A stretch of 64,000 bases of DNA, taken from positions 12,834,001 to 12,898,000 of the forward strand of contig OX327686.1 in NCBI GenBank assembly GCA_946807835.1. The letters run 5' to 3'. The translations under genes and the position numbers were made by a program. The number at the start of each line of letters is the position of its first letter. The first letter of the stretch is position 1. Below the pieces are notes generated by a model. The model did no database searches. It worked only from the letters and a program-made list of their open reading frames with translations, and was not told the DNA's origin. This DNA comes from Ailanthus altissimus. Taxonomy: Eukaryota; Streptophyta; Magnoliopsida; Sapindales; Simaroubaceae. This document shows, piece by piece, positions 36,011 to 46,713 of the stretch.

Positions 36011-37350
36011 GTATGCACTTGATTATTATTGACATTTGTTTAGCATTTGATGCTAGTAATGGCTGGGTATTAGATACTGCTTCTCCTTCTCATATCTGCA
36101 ATGTGTTACAAGGTTTGAAGGAAGTTAGATTGTTACAGCTAGAGAAGTACAACTTCGTGTTGCAAGTGGAGATTTCTTGCAGGTCGAGGCTATTGAACGT
36201 TTTAATTTACTTCTTCCATGTAATAAAATTATTGTATTAAATAGTTGTTATTATGTGCCAAACATTATCCGACAAATTATTTTCATTCCTGTATTGAACA
36301 GAAAAGGATATCATATGTATGTTCGAAACCATTCCTTATGTTTGTATGATTTAGATAATATTTTATTAATTGAATGTTAGTTGATTAATGGCTATTATAT
36401 ATGAGATACAACAAAAACTGTCATGAATGTACAGGTGAATGCTAATAATAACTCGAAAACTTTAAATGATACAAAATTGTAACATATGAGATTAGGTCAT
36501 ATAGGTGTGAAATGCCTAACCTGTCTGGTTAAAGATGGTTGGATACCTGATCTGACTATAAAGTCTTATGTAGTTTGTGAATCCTGTATTTAAAGAAAAA
36601 TGACTAAAGCTCCATTTACTGGTATTGGACATTGCGATACTGATTTATTAAAACTTGTACATAGTAATGTATGTGATCTAATGAATAACACTGCAATGGG
36701 TGGGTTTCGATATTTTGTTATCTTTATCGATGATCTATCACGATTTGGATATATGTTTCTAATAAAACACAAGTTAAAAGCTTTTGAAAAGTTTAATGAG
36801 TTTTGACTTGGAGTAGATAAATAAACTGGAAAGTATATCAAATGCCTTCAATCAGATCGATGCGGTGAATACATGAGCAGTGAATTTGTGGATTATTTAA
36901 AAGAAAATAGAATTCTTGCTCAGTATAGTCCTCTAGGTACTCCATAACACAATGGTATTTCAGAGAGGAGGAATCATATTTTATTAGATATGGTTTGATC
37001 GATGATGAGCTTCACTGATCTCCTTAAATATCTTTTGGGTTATACTCTAGAAACTACTACTCATATATTGAATAGAGTTTTATCGAAAGCTATTCCATCC
37101 ACTCCATATGAGATATAGATTGGAAGTGAATTAAGTTCCAAGTGCATTAAAATTTGGGGCTGTCTTGCTTACGTAAAGGTTACACAACAGGATAAACTTG
37201 TGCCCAGATGATATAAGTACCGATTTATTAGATATCCCAAGAATTTAATGAAATACCAATTCTATGATCTAGAGAAATGAAATATGTTTGCTTCTTGTTA
37301 TGCCAATTTCCTAGAGAAATAGTTTCTTATGGATCATGTAGATTGTAGAA
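36011..37350 (+). pseudogene. copia-1 protease and integrase (broken)
   Basis: The protease active-site region reads WVLDTASPSHIC (36064-36100), with Ala where DTGS is usual. An integrase zinc-binding region follows near 36481 (HMRLGHIG) and 36578 (CESC). The integrase core at 36600-36806 contains DLLKLVHSNVCDLMNN and FVIFIDDLSRFGYMFLIKHK. It continues in other frames with the SDRCGEYMS-like region (36850) and ILAQYSPLGTP (36910). This part would cut the element's DNA ends and join them to the target. Stops at 36371-36380 and 36805 show it is inactive. Confidence 0.8.
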
Positions 37351-37379
37351 AGATTGAACTAGATGAAATCAATCAGGTT

Positions 37380-39060
37380 GTAAATGAACTAACAATGAAA
37401 CCTTATGCTCAATCAAGCGGAATACCTTTGACACACCCTCCACGTAGGTAAAAATGGATATCAAGGCCACCTTAAAGGTATAGTTCAATACCTGAAAGTG
37501 CTCTTGGTGTTTTCTTGATTGAAGAAAATGATCCTTTGATTTATAAAAAGACAATGTTAGACATTGACTCGGGAAAATAGTAAGAGGCCTTAAAATCTGA
37601 AATTGACTCAATGCATCAAAATCAACTTTAGAACTTGGTTAAGCTTCCTAAAGAAATTGTTCCTATCAGTTGTAAATAGATTTAAAAGCATAAGCGTGGG
37701 CCCAATAGAAAAGTAGAGACTTTTAAAGCACGTCTGGTGGCAAAAGGTTATATTTAGCAAGCTATGATTGATTATGAGAAAACCTTCTTACTAGTACTGA
37801 TGCTTAAATCAATTTAAATTTTGTTGGCAATTATTGCATATTATGACTTTGAAATTTGGTAAATATATGTAAAAACGGTGTTCTTAAATGGATATCTTGA
37901 AAAAGATATCTATATGGAACAATATGAAGGTTTCACATCCAGCTAAACTTCTGGTCTAGCATGCAAATTGAAGAAATCTATTTATGGACTTATGCAACCT
38001 TTCCGAAGTTGGAATCTTTATTTTGATGAGGTAATCAGAGGGTTTGGTTTCATCAAGAACGAATAAGAATTATGTGTGTATAAAAAGAGCGGCGGGAGCA
38101 TGGTAGTTTTCTTAGTTCTTTATGAGGATGACATACTTATTATCGAAAATAATATTGGTATGTTATATTCAATCAAAGCTACCTTAGTAAAAATTTCTCT
38201 ATGAAAGATTTAGGAGAGGCTTCCTATATACTAGGTATAAAGCTTTATAGTGATATAGCTAGGAGGCTTATAAGACTCTCTCAATCATTGTACATAGATA
38301 ATGTCTTAGATATGTACAATTTCAGTTACTGTAAGACAGTTAATATATATTTTAGACATGTAGCTCATCTTTCAAGGAAGATGTGTCCTCAGAGTGAATA
38401 GGAAAGAATTAAAATGTCTAATTTACCATATGCATCAACTATATGAAGCTTGCTATATGCCATAATGTATACAGGACCTAACATTGATATGGCTATAAAT
38501 GTTACAAGCCGGTATCAATCTATTCTAGGCAAAATCCATTAGATGGCTGTGAAACATGTCCTAAAATATTTTAAGGGTACCAAGGGCAAGTTTCTAATAT
38601 ATAGAGAAAGTGACTTACAAGTGAGAGAATACACAGATTGAAACTTCCAGTCTGATCCAGATGATAGAAAGTCTATGTCTGGGTATTTCTCAATATTGCT
38701 ACAGTAAGTTGGAAAAGTAACAATTAGTCGTCCACAGTTGATTCTACATTGAGGCAGAATATGTTACAGCCTCAGAAGTAGCAAAAGAAGCAGTGTGGAT
38801 GCAAAAATTTGTCGTTGAACTTAGAATAGTTCAAAGTTCAATAGATCCTATACCATTATTTTATGAAAATAACAAAGCCATTGCATAAGCCAAAGAGTCG
38901 AGAGTACACTAAAAGTCTAAGCATGTGGAAATAAAATACCTGATCATTAGATAATTTTTTACTAGAGAAGATGTAATAGTTTATAGAGTAAACTCTGTGA
39001 ATAATGTAGCAAACCTAATTACCAAAGCCTTAACTCTAAAATTATTAGAAAGACATGTAG
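37380..39060 (+). pseudogene. copia-1 reverse transcriptase and RNase H (broken)
   Basis: RT reads from about 37600 with LARL/VKGYI-like segments. The catalytic box at 38118-38135 is LYEDDILII, so both aspartates are present although the residue before them is Glu rather than Val. The best open part (38201-38401) has MKDLGEASYILGIKLY and IRLSQSLYIDNVLDMYNF. RNase H follows: the Asp-containing EYTDW-like part near 38627 (now a stop), and IEAEYVTASEVAKEAVWM near 38750-38795. Ends at 39060, just before the polypurine tract AAGTGGGAGT. Stops on average every 30-60 codons. Confidence 0.8.
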
Positions 39061-39101
39061 AGTAAATGGGCATTAGATAACATCACAAATGGCATTACAG
39101 T

Positions 39102-39111
39102 AAGTGGGAGT
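39102..39111 (+). promoter_or_regulatory. polypurine tract of copia-1
   Basis: AAGTGGGAGT lies directly before the 3' LTR (TGTTGAG). The same AAGTGGGAG tract precedes the copia-2 (49641) and copia-3 (61763) LTRs, so it is a shared copia plus-strand priming site. Confidence 0.75.
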
Positions 39112-41299
39112 TGTTGAGATTTGTGCTTACGTGTCATTCCATTTGATGTATAAATATTTATTTTTGTATTTATATTATCATTATTTTATTAAAATTGCTA
39201 ATTATATTTAATATATGGTAAGATGTTTGTAACGTTTTAAACATTGTATGATCTCAAGGAATTTAGATCTGGTCTAAAAGAGTTTAGATCAGTGCTAAGA
39301 ATTAGCAATACTGAGAGTTATAAATGTTAAGAGTTAGTATTGATAAGAGTTAACAGGTTATAAGAGTAAGTGAAATCTAAAGAGTTAGAGCCTTGTATGA
39401 AATTGGGACAAAAACTTAAGAATATATTAGTAATGACATATTTGCAAAGAGTTGTAAATGGTGCTAGAAAATGTCAGTATGAAAATATGTTCTTAAATAC
39501 TATGTTTCTTATCTATCTTCACTTATGCGGGTCTATCGATGAATATCTTATTATATATATATATATTAGTGTATATCTATATCTAGATGGTCCAAATGGT
39601 TAGTCTTAGCAGATCATGAGTTTAATAAAAACTCATGTAGAGATACAGATATTCAATAAAGACTGGGTACTGAACAAATTCACAGGGGCCTTTAATGAAC
39701 ATCCCATAAAGCCATCAATAGAAAGTCTTCTCGAGTTGAAAATATTCATGATCCTTTGACCTGAGCACTACGGTGGGCTTGTGAGTGATCCATCATACTT
39801 TGGTTCCACACATGTCAAAAACATTTTATGATCTGACCTCTGAGTGTCACTGGGTATAGTCCGATGCTCATAGAGTTCGATATGTGTAAATATAGGATCC
39901 ATCAGCTCATCATTTGGGTGAGTAATATATTTTGATGCTCCAAGATTGTGTTTCAGAAAGTCTTATGGCTATAAGCAATAATACTCAGGAAAAGAGTTTT
40001 ATCTTAAGGATAAATAATATCACAAAAAATATTTGTGGATATTATTTATTAAAATACGAAGTTGGAAACAAGTTTATAGTTGAGCATATAGAGACTTGAT
40101 GGTGTTGATCTATGTTTCTGCTCTACCAAGATATATATGATGAAGGGATTATACGGATATGTTATAACCTCAAATGAAATAGTCTAATACGTCACTTTGT
40201 AATCTTCGTAACATGTGTGTGAGACATTATTCGTGGACATATGAAGAAGTTCTATATGACAAACTGGGTATAGACCTAAAGAGTCTCACAATATGAAGCG
40301 TACTCATTATGCATTAGGCAACATATTCGATTGAACAATTCGATCCAAGAAATTCCAGCAAACTAAAACTTTGTTTCAGGTTCCCTCAGAGTGTGTACTT
40401 GTCAAGACTTTAATGTTAAGTGCATCACATAATTAGTTAACAATAGTTATTAACTAATAGGATGTTGATAAGTAGCACAATTTGGTTCTTGAATTATGTT
40501 TACCTTGACTTTACTATTTAACATTGCTAGTAAAAACAAGTAAGATAAAAGTATTTATTTAAATTATTTTAAATAATTAATTAAATATTAGATGAGGTAT
40601 GTGTATTCATGACATGGGCAAAGTGTATATGATGTGTAATTAAATTGTGTTTGCCTTTTATAAAGCATATTGATGGTAATATGTTGGTAGAGCATTGATT
40701 TTGTATTGTAATACAAATTGTACAAATAATATCACATGTCATGATAAAAGGTGGTGGATCAATATGGTGAGTGTCATTAATATTTCCCCTTAAGCATATC
40801 TCTTGGAAGGTCATGTATAGCAGCATTATGTGTTGGAAAGAGAATTGAATTCATTCATTGATTTTATGAAAAGAAAATACGTAAGTGAGAGTTGAGAGAG
40901 AATTGGCTTAGTGTTTTTGGCAAGTGTTCTAAACAAAGAGTTGTGAAGAACAAAACTAAAAACACAAAGTATTCATATCATTTTTCACTCTAAACATAAA
41001 GATTTGTTGCTGGAATAATTTTATAGCTGTTATTCTAGATTTACAATCCCACTAATTTTGTTGTGAACTAGACTTGTGCAACAACATACTTTAAGGTGAG
41101 CTCAAGACTTAGAGATTGGAATTCTTAAAAAATTAAAAGCTATCTTCAGTCCAGGTAAGTTTTACTTATTTGTTATCTAATTTAATTTACATATGAACAT
41201 ATATAAGATATATGAATATGTTAGATTGAGTATGTTTTGTATGTGATACTTCCGTTGTGTGTAATAAAATTTTAAAATTACATGTACACTCAATTAACA
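39112..41299 (+). repeat. 3' LTR of copia-1
   Basis: A 2188-bp partner of 31679-33843. It begins TGTTGAGATTTGTGCTTACG and ends CAATTAACA. Its U3 has both adjacent hairpins, with the second perfect part TTTAGATCA retained (about 39250-39293), and the AAGAGTTAG-like cluster up to 39390. A stretch shared with the 5' LTR, CTTAGTGTTTTTGGCAAGTG, is at 40906. Confidence 0.86.
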
Positions 41300-41304
41300 A
41301 TAGT

Positions 41305-41635
41305 TTGATGTATGATCATAGGGTAACAACTATGAGTTCTATGTATGATAGACATATACCTAGACGGCATATATGATATGATATAGTCTTGATCTTAATG
41401 AATTACATTCTGATTTGATTACCATAGACATATAAGTGATTGTTAGAATGCATAATATAGTCACTTGACCATCGACAGAGGCTTGTAATAAGATTAGTGT
41501 CTAAGCCTATCAAAGGTATAAAGGGATTAACTAAGATATTAATAAATTCAATGAAATATTATGGGATGAGTCTACACCCTGTATTGTTATTAATTTGTGA
41601 GTTTAACCCTTTATTATTTGTTATCATGGTTAAGT
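41305..41635 (+). repeat. Athila-like LTR, right part (continued from 30792-31678)
   Basis: Collinear with 44281-44600: TTTGATGTATGATCATAGGG matches TTTGTTATATGATTATAGGG, followed by the shared CACTTGACCATCGACAGAGG and GGGATGAGTCTACACCCT regions. Similarity breaks at about 41635, where a 23-bp inverted-repeat arm starts. Confidence 0.72.
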
Positions 41636-43933
41636 TTTTTAGTGTTGAGGAACTCATAATAATAAAGAAAGAGAAGAAAAACTAATCAAATTCAACTCAT
41701 AACACTACGATAAGGTTGTTGTTTATACTACTCTCTACTAATGTAAAAATATATATGTTTAAGGATTTATTTAAGAGTTTATTTAGCTTATAATGTAAGG
41801 CTAAGGTCAAGGTGGGATATAAATAAATATATATATATATATATATGAAGCGTAACTCACACCATGAACACTTAACTTTATTAGTAATTTCTTGATCTTT
41901 TTTTTTTTAATTTATCTCTTCCCCCAAACTTATGGTTTTTCTATATTTCTTTTAATCACCTTTGTAAAGAATTTCTTCTTTTTCTCAAGTTAGAGGGTAT
42001 TTATGAATTTAAACACACTTTGTTTTCTCTTCTTTTTTATATGCCTCCAAACTTAGATTGATATACACCTTTAAACTATTGCTTTTCATTTCATTACCCT
42101 TTTCACACATACAATATTTTTTTAAAAAAAAATTATTTCTAAGTAAACTCAAGGTTTATGGTGCTAGCGGTAGATTTTAAGATAAATAAATTTAAAGGGT
42201 TGAGGTTTATAATGTGGTTAAATAGAAAAAAATGTGTAACTAGGCTCAAATGGGGTAACTAGGATTAAATTTACTTATAAGGTAGACTAAAAAAGGCTCA
42301 ATGGATTCAAAGATGACCTAATGTTATTTTTCTATTCATGTAATTCTTAGGATTTTACATCAAGTAGTAATCAAGTAAGTTCTAGAGTATTGTTCTTTGA
42401 GACTGTAATGTACTACTTAAGCAAAAGTATCTCTTAGCAAAACAAAATTCAACTAATACACGCTTATCTCAATGTGCTCAAGAGTAAGTGATCAAAAATA
42501 AAGTCAAAATCAAATCAAGATTCTTTATATAAGAAGTATCTTAAACGCTGATAGGAGCATAATTATCATATATTTTCTTATATTTTTATTTTGATATTTT
42601 ATTATTTTATGATAATAGATGGCTATTTATATGCATTATTATTTTTAGGAACTAAAATAGGAACTAAAATGCAAAGTTTTCAAAATATAGATCTGTCGCC
42701 CCAGCACCACAAGAATTTTCGCCCTAGTGTTGGAACAGTGATCAAAATAAGAAAATTAGAAAAATCGACCTGCTTAAGTCGCAGTTTGGCACCCCAGCGC
42801 CAGACCGTCATCGGGCCAGTGACAGGCCAGTGCTCTAATACCAATATCTCACCGCTCCAGCAGTGAGGTCATTTACACGCAGGCAACAACACCCAGCCCC
42901 TCAGCGGTAGTGCGAGTCCTAATCTTACGAGAATTGAGATTTTCAAACTCATATCAATCTCTATAAAAGGCCACTTGTTCCCAGAATTTGTGAATAACCC
43001 TAGATCACCAAAGAGCACCAAGAATACATAGCACAAGTCTTAGAGACTAATTAGAGATTAATTGAAGCAACCATAGGGAGAGATTCAAGGTATTCTTCGG
43101 CATCAAGAGTTTTTTAGACAGTGCAATTAAGAGCAATTCAACGTCTATATCTTTTTGTTGTTGATTGTATCATGATTTCTTATTATTTTTATTGTTGCTC
43201 TCTTGTAGCCATGAACTAATTTTTCTTTCTAGGGTTAATACTTGAACTCCATATATGCACTTAATTGCCATATCTTTTTAATATTTAATAAACTTAGTTC
43301 TTTATTATTCAAATTACTTGTTCTTAATGCTGCAATAAATCTGGTCAATATATAGTGAATGAATTGGTAATATCTTTGATAAACTCAGAAGAGAAATCAT
43401 TATATTTAGACCTAGGTAATTTGATACATGATTGTAAAGTAACATTCAATATTGTATATACAAGTTTCAAATTAGGATAAAAATATTCCTAATTGGCATG
43501 TATGATCAATAAGACTTAATCTTAATGAATCTTAATTTATTACAAGTATTGTAGGAATATAGGTATTTGGTAAATTAAGGTATACTTGCATGACCTTAGA
43601 AGAGGCTTGTGAATACATTAGTGTCTTGATCAATAACAAAGACTAAGAGAATTAAATATTAGATGATTAATCATTAGAAATCATATTGAGGGATAATATT
43701 AATCTTAGATTTTCTCTATATTGTTATCAATTAAATCTCTTTACATTGTGATATATCTTTTATATACTTGCACTCAATTATAAGATATAAAAATATCGCA
43801 TCAAGTGCCTATTGTTTCCTTGAGACTTATGAAAATAAATTCACCCAATATTTTCTTTCTTATCATAAACTAATAATCATCATCTCAACCAAAACTTAAC
43901 ACTAAAAAACTATGAGTTCCTCAACACTAAAAA
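41636..43933 (-). other. inverted block of Athila-like 3' region between two LTR pieces
   Basis: The block is bounded by a perfect 23-bp inverted repeat: 41636-41658 is the reverse complement of 43911-43933. Inside, the sequence is the Athila-like 3' region in minus orientation. It matches the reverse of 55100-56050 (for example the TTAGTAATTTCTTGATC and CCCCCAAACTTATGG phrases at 41880-41935) and the direct sequence at 21936-22260. A short LTR piece in reverse (41659-41687) adjoins the left arm. The flanking LTR pieces on both sides are plus-strand. A solo LTR (42549-43803) was later inserted into the block. Confidence 0.65.
42549..43803 (+). mobile_element. solo Athila-like LTR
   Basis: A 1255-bp LTR starting TGATAGGAGCATAATTATCA and ending AAATATCGCATCA. 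Flanks AACGC and AGTGC are a plausible diverged 5-bp duplication. The host sequence (TATCTTAAACGC | AGTGCCTATTG) becomes continuous and matches 22160-22180 when the LTR is removed. It includes a GC-rich block (42690-42910; CACCCCAGCGCCAGACC) and a TATA box at 42961-42970 (CTATAAAAGG), followed by CCACTTGTTCCCAG, shared with 51859 and 59757. The 91-codon frame at 42591-42866 runs across the U3 GC-rich block and has no motif. Confidence 0.75.
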
Positions 43934-44784
43934 GCACAAGTCAAGGAAGAGAGAGAAGCATATCAATGCGTCTTCTTGATTAGTTTTTCTTATCTTTCTT
44001 TATTATTATATTTTTGTTCTTTCTATTCTTCATGGATTGATTTGATACTCTTAGTTTGTGGTGTACTAAATTTGTTATTCTAGGATTAGATGTTTGTGAA
44101 CCTAGTTTGTAGTTGGATTTTGTTAATTCTTAATTTATGAACTTAATATAAATAATTGATTCATTCTATCTTGATTTTATTACTTTCATTATATCGAGCC
44201 AATATTATGAATGGCTGAGGAACCATGATGAACTTGACAAAAGAATTCATGTGTTTAGCTTAGGATAATTTGTTATATGATTATAGGGTAACAACTATGA
44301 GTTTCATATAGAATAAACATACACCTAGATGGCATGTATGGTATGAATTAGACTTGATCTTGATGAATTACATTCTGATTTGATTATCATAGATATATAG
44401 GTGATTGTTAAAATACGTAATATAGTCATTCGACCATTGACAAAGACTTGTAATGAGATTAGTGTCTAAGCTAACAATTGGTATTAGAGGATTAACTAAG
44501 AGGTTAATAAATCCAATGAAATATTAGGGGATGAGTCTATACCCTAAATTATTATCAATTTGTAAGTTTAACCCTTTGTTTATTTGCTATATAGGTTAAG
44601 TTTTAGGTTTCTTAGTTAAATTACAGATTATTTTTTTCTGATAAAAGTAAAGTAGATATAATTTTAGTAATTAGTTGATAGAAATAGATCGAGTAGTCCT
44701 TATAGGAATGATATCTATATGTACAATCCTATATTACTTGATACGAAAGCATGCGTTTGCGCTTAGCCATTATAGCACTCATCA
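43934..44784 (+). repeat. Athila-like LTR, 5'-truncated, right of the inverted block
   Basis: Begins in mid-LTR with AAGTCAAGGAAGAGAGAG, as at 31351, and runs to GCACTCATCA. It is the right-hand counterpart of the LTR at 30792-31678/41305-41635. Copia-2 coding sequence resumes right after it. The part upstream of the TATA region is lost at the 23-bp inverted-repeat arm. Confidence 0.7.
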
Positions 44785-46708
44785 TATACATTGCAAACAA
44801 CAGTGTATATTCTTAATGTAGTACCATTTAAGTTAATCTCAAAAACACCTTTAAAGTTGTAGAATGATCGCAAGCCTACTTCGTGACACTTTCGCATATG
44901 CAGGTATCTAGCACACGTGCTAAAGGAAAAGATCAGAAAGTTGAAACTACGTTCAGAATTATGCCTATTATAGTCTACCCCAAAGAGATAAGAGGTGTTT
45001 CTTTTATAACCCTCAAGATAATAAAGTATCTGTATAAAAAAATGCTACTTTTCTTGACAATAATTATATAATAGATCACATACCTTAAAGAAAAGTTGTT
45101 ATGGACGAATTACTTTCTGATGAGGTTAAACCTCAACAACCAACAATTATTATTGGATCATAAAGTCAATAAACCATGCCCAATCGTCAAAATATACCAC
45201 CACCACTAAGGCATAGTGAGAGGTTAGTAAGCACACTTGTACACTATACTTTTATTAGAGAAGCACAAGTTACAATCTCCAATGACAGTGTAGATGATCC
45301 ATTGTCTTATAAAAGCAATGAAAGATTCTTATAAAGAGAAATTGCTTGAAGGTATAAATCTTCTATCAATGCACTTTAACTTAGTCTAGGAGCTTATAGA
45401 TTTATTCGAAAGATTTAAACTTATTGGGTGAAAATGGGTCTATAAAAGAAAAAGAGAAGCAAATGGGAAAGTGAAGACCTTCAAAGTAAGGTTGGTAGAA
45501 AAGGGTTATACCTAAAAGGGGGGAGTTGACTATAAGGGGACTTTCTCGCCAATAGCCATGCTGAAATTCATTCGCATTCTCTTATTCATTACCACTTGTT
45601 TAGATTATGAGATTTGACATATGAACGTCAAGACAGCTTTTCAAAATGACAATCTTAATGAAACCATTTACATTTAACCAAAAGGATTCAAAAGCAAAAG
45701 GTTTGTAAGCTGCAAAGGTTTATTTATAGACTTAAGCAAGTGTCTAAATTTTGAAATATAATATTTAATCAAGTTATCAAGTCTTATAGCATTGAGTAAA
45801 ATATTGATAAAGCTTGTGTAATACAAGCGCATCAAAAAGAACAAAGTGGTTTTCTTAGTTCTTTATGTCGATATATTATTTTTATTAGTATTGATAAAGA
45901 AGTATTATCGGATGTAGAGAAATGGCTAGCTAAGCAATTTTAAATGAAAAATTTGGGGAAAACAAGTTATGTTCTAGGGATCTAACTCATATGAGATTAT
46001 AAGAACAAACTCTTAGCTCTGTCTCAAGTATCATACATAGATAAGATCCTTGTAAGGTTTTAGATGTAGAATTCAAAAAAAGGTAGTTTACCTTCTCACC
46101 ATAGAATTCACTTATCTAAGGCATAATGTCCTAAGACACCTCAAGAAGAAGAGGATATGAGATGGATACCTTATGCCTTCACAGTAGGCAGTCTAATATA
46201 TTCCATATTTTGTACTAGGCTCAATATTTACTATTCGATAGGTATAGTTAACTGATATTAATCTAATCCAAGATATAATCACTGGATTGTAATAAAGCAT
46301 ATTCTCAATTACCTACACAGAATGAGAAACTATATACTTATCTATTTTGGCAAATATTTGGTCCCAATTGGAAACATTGATTCTAATTTTTAATTTGAAT
46401 TAGATTCTAAAAAAATCCACGTTTGGATCAGTGTTCACTCTTAATGGTGAAGCTATTATATGAAGAAGCATAAAGCAATCAAATATTGTTGATTCCACAA
46501 AGTAAGTTAAATATGTAGCGGCTTATGAACCAATTAAGGAGGTGGTATGGCTTCACACATTTTTATTGGATTTAAAAGTTGTTTCAAATATGGATAAACC
46601 TCTCAGACTTTATTGTGAAAATAGTTGTACGATGGTAAATTCCAAAAGAGCTAAGAAGACACAAAAGAGGTAAACACATAGAGTACAAATACCATCTAAT
46701 TATGGAGA
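44785..46708 (+). pseudogene. copia-2 pol, 3' part: integrase end, RT, RNase H (broken)
   Basis: Continues the gene interrupted at 30791: VYILNVVPFK is the integrase segment that follows FWGY. Next come a KEIRG and DNKVF-like segment (44980-45050) and the linker ERLVSTL. RT starts near 45430 with WVYKRKREANGKVKTFK and has FSPIAML (45545). Its catalytic box LYVDILFLL (45862-45890) lacks one Asp codon of YVDD. RNase H includes an AFTVGSLIYSIFCTRL segment near 46175. Stops are frequent. The frame is cut again at 46708 by the solo LTR 46714-49493; the last part is at 49499-49640. Confidence 0.76.
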
Positions 46709-46713
46709 TCATT

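Larger units (their letters stand above)
31679..41299 (+). mobile_element. copia-1: complete copia element with 2.2-kb LTRs
   Basis: A 9.6-kb element: LTRs of 2164 and 2188 bp, tRNA-Met-type PBS (33846), leader with tandem repeats and a hairpin array, gag, protease, integrase, RT, RNase H, polypurine tract (39102-39111). Flanks ATAAT (31674-31678) and ATAGT (41300-41304) are a 5-bp target duplication with one change. Removing the element makes the flanking Athila LTR continuous. Integrase before RT defines Ty1/copia. LTRs over 2 kb are unusually long for most plant copia lineages. Many stops disable all coding parts. Two further LTRs of this family lie at 24242-26587 and 62661-64000. Confidence 0.88.

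Noticed and set aside
40581..40826. 81-codon minus-strand frame
   Set aside because: It lies entirely inside the copia-1 3' LTR and has no domain.
42591..42866. 91-codon plus-strand frame
   Set aside because: It runs through the U3 part of a solo Athila-like LTR, where the GC-rich block happens to lack stops. No domain is recognisable.
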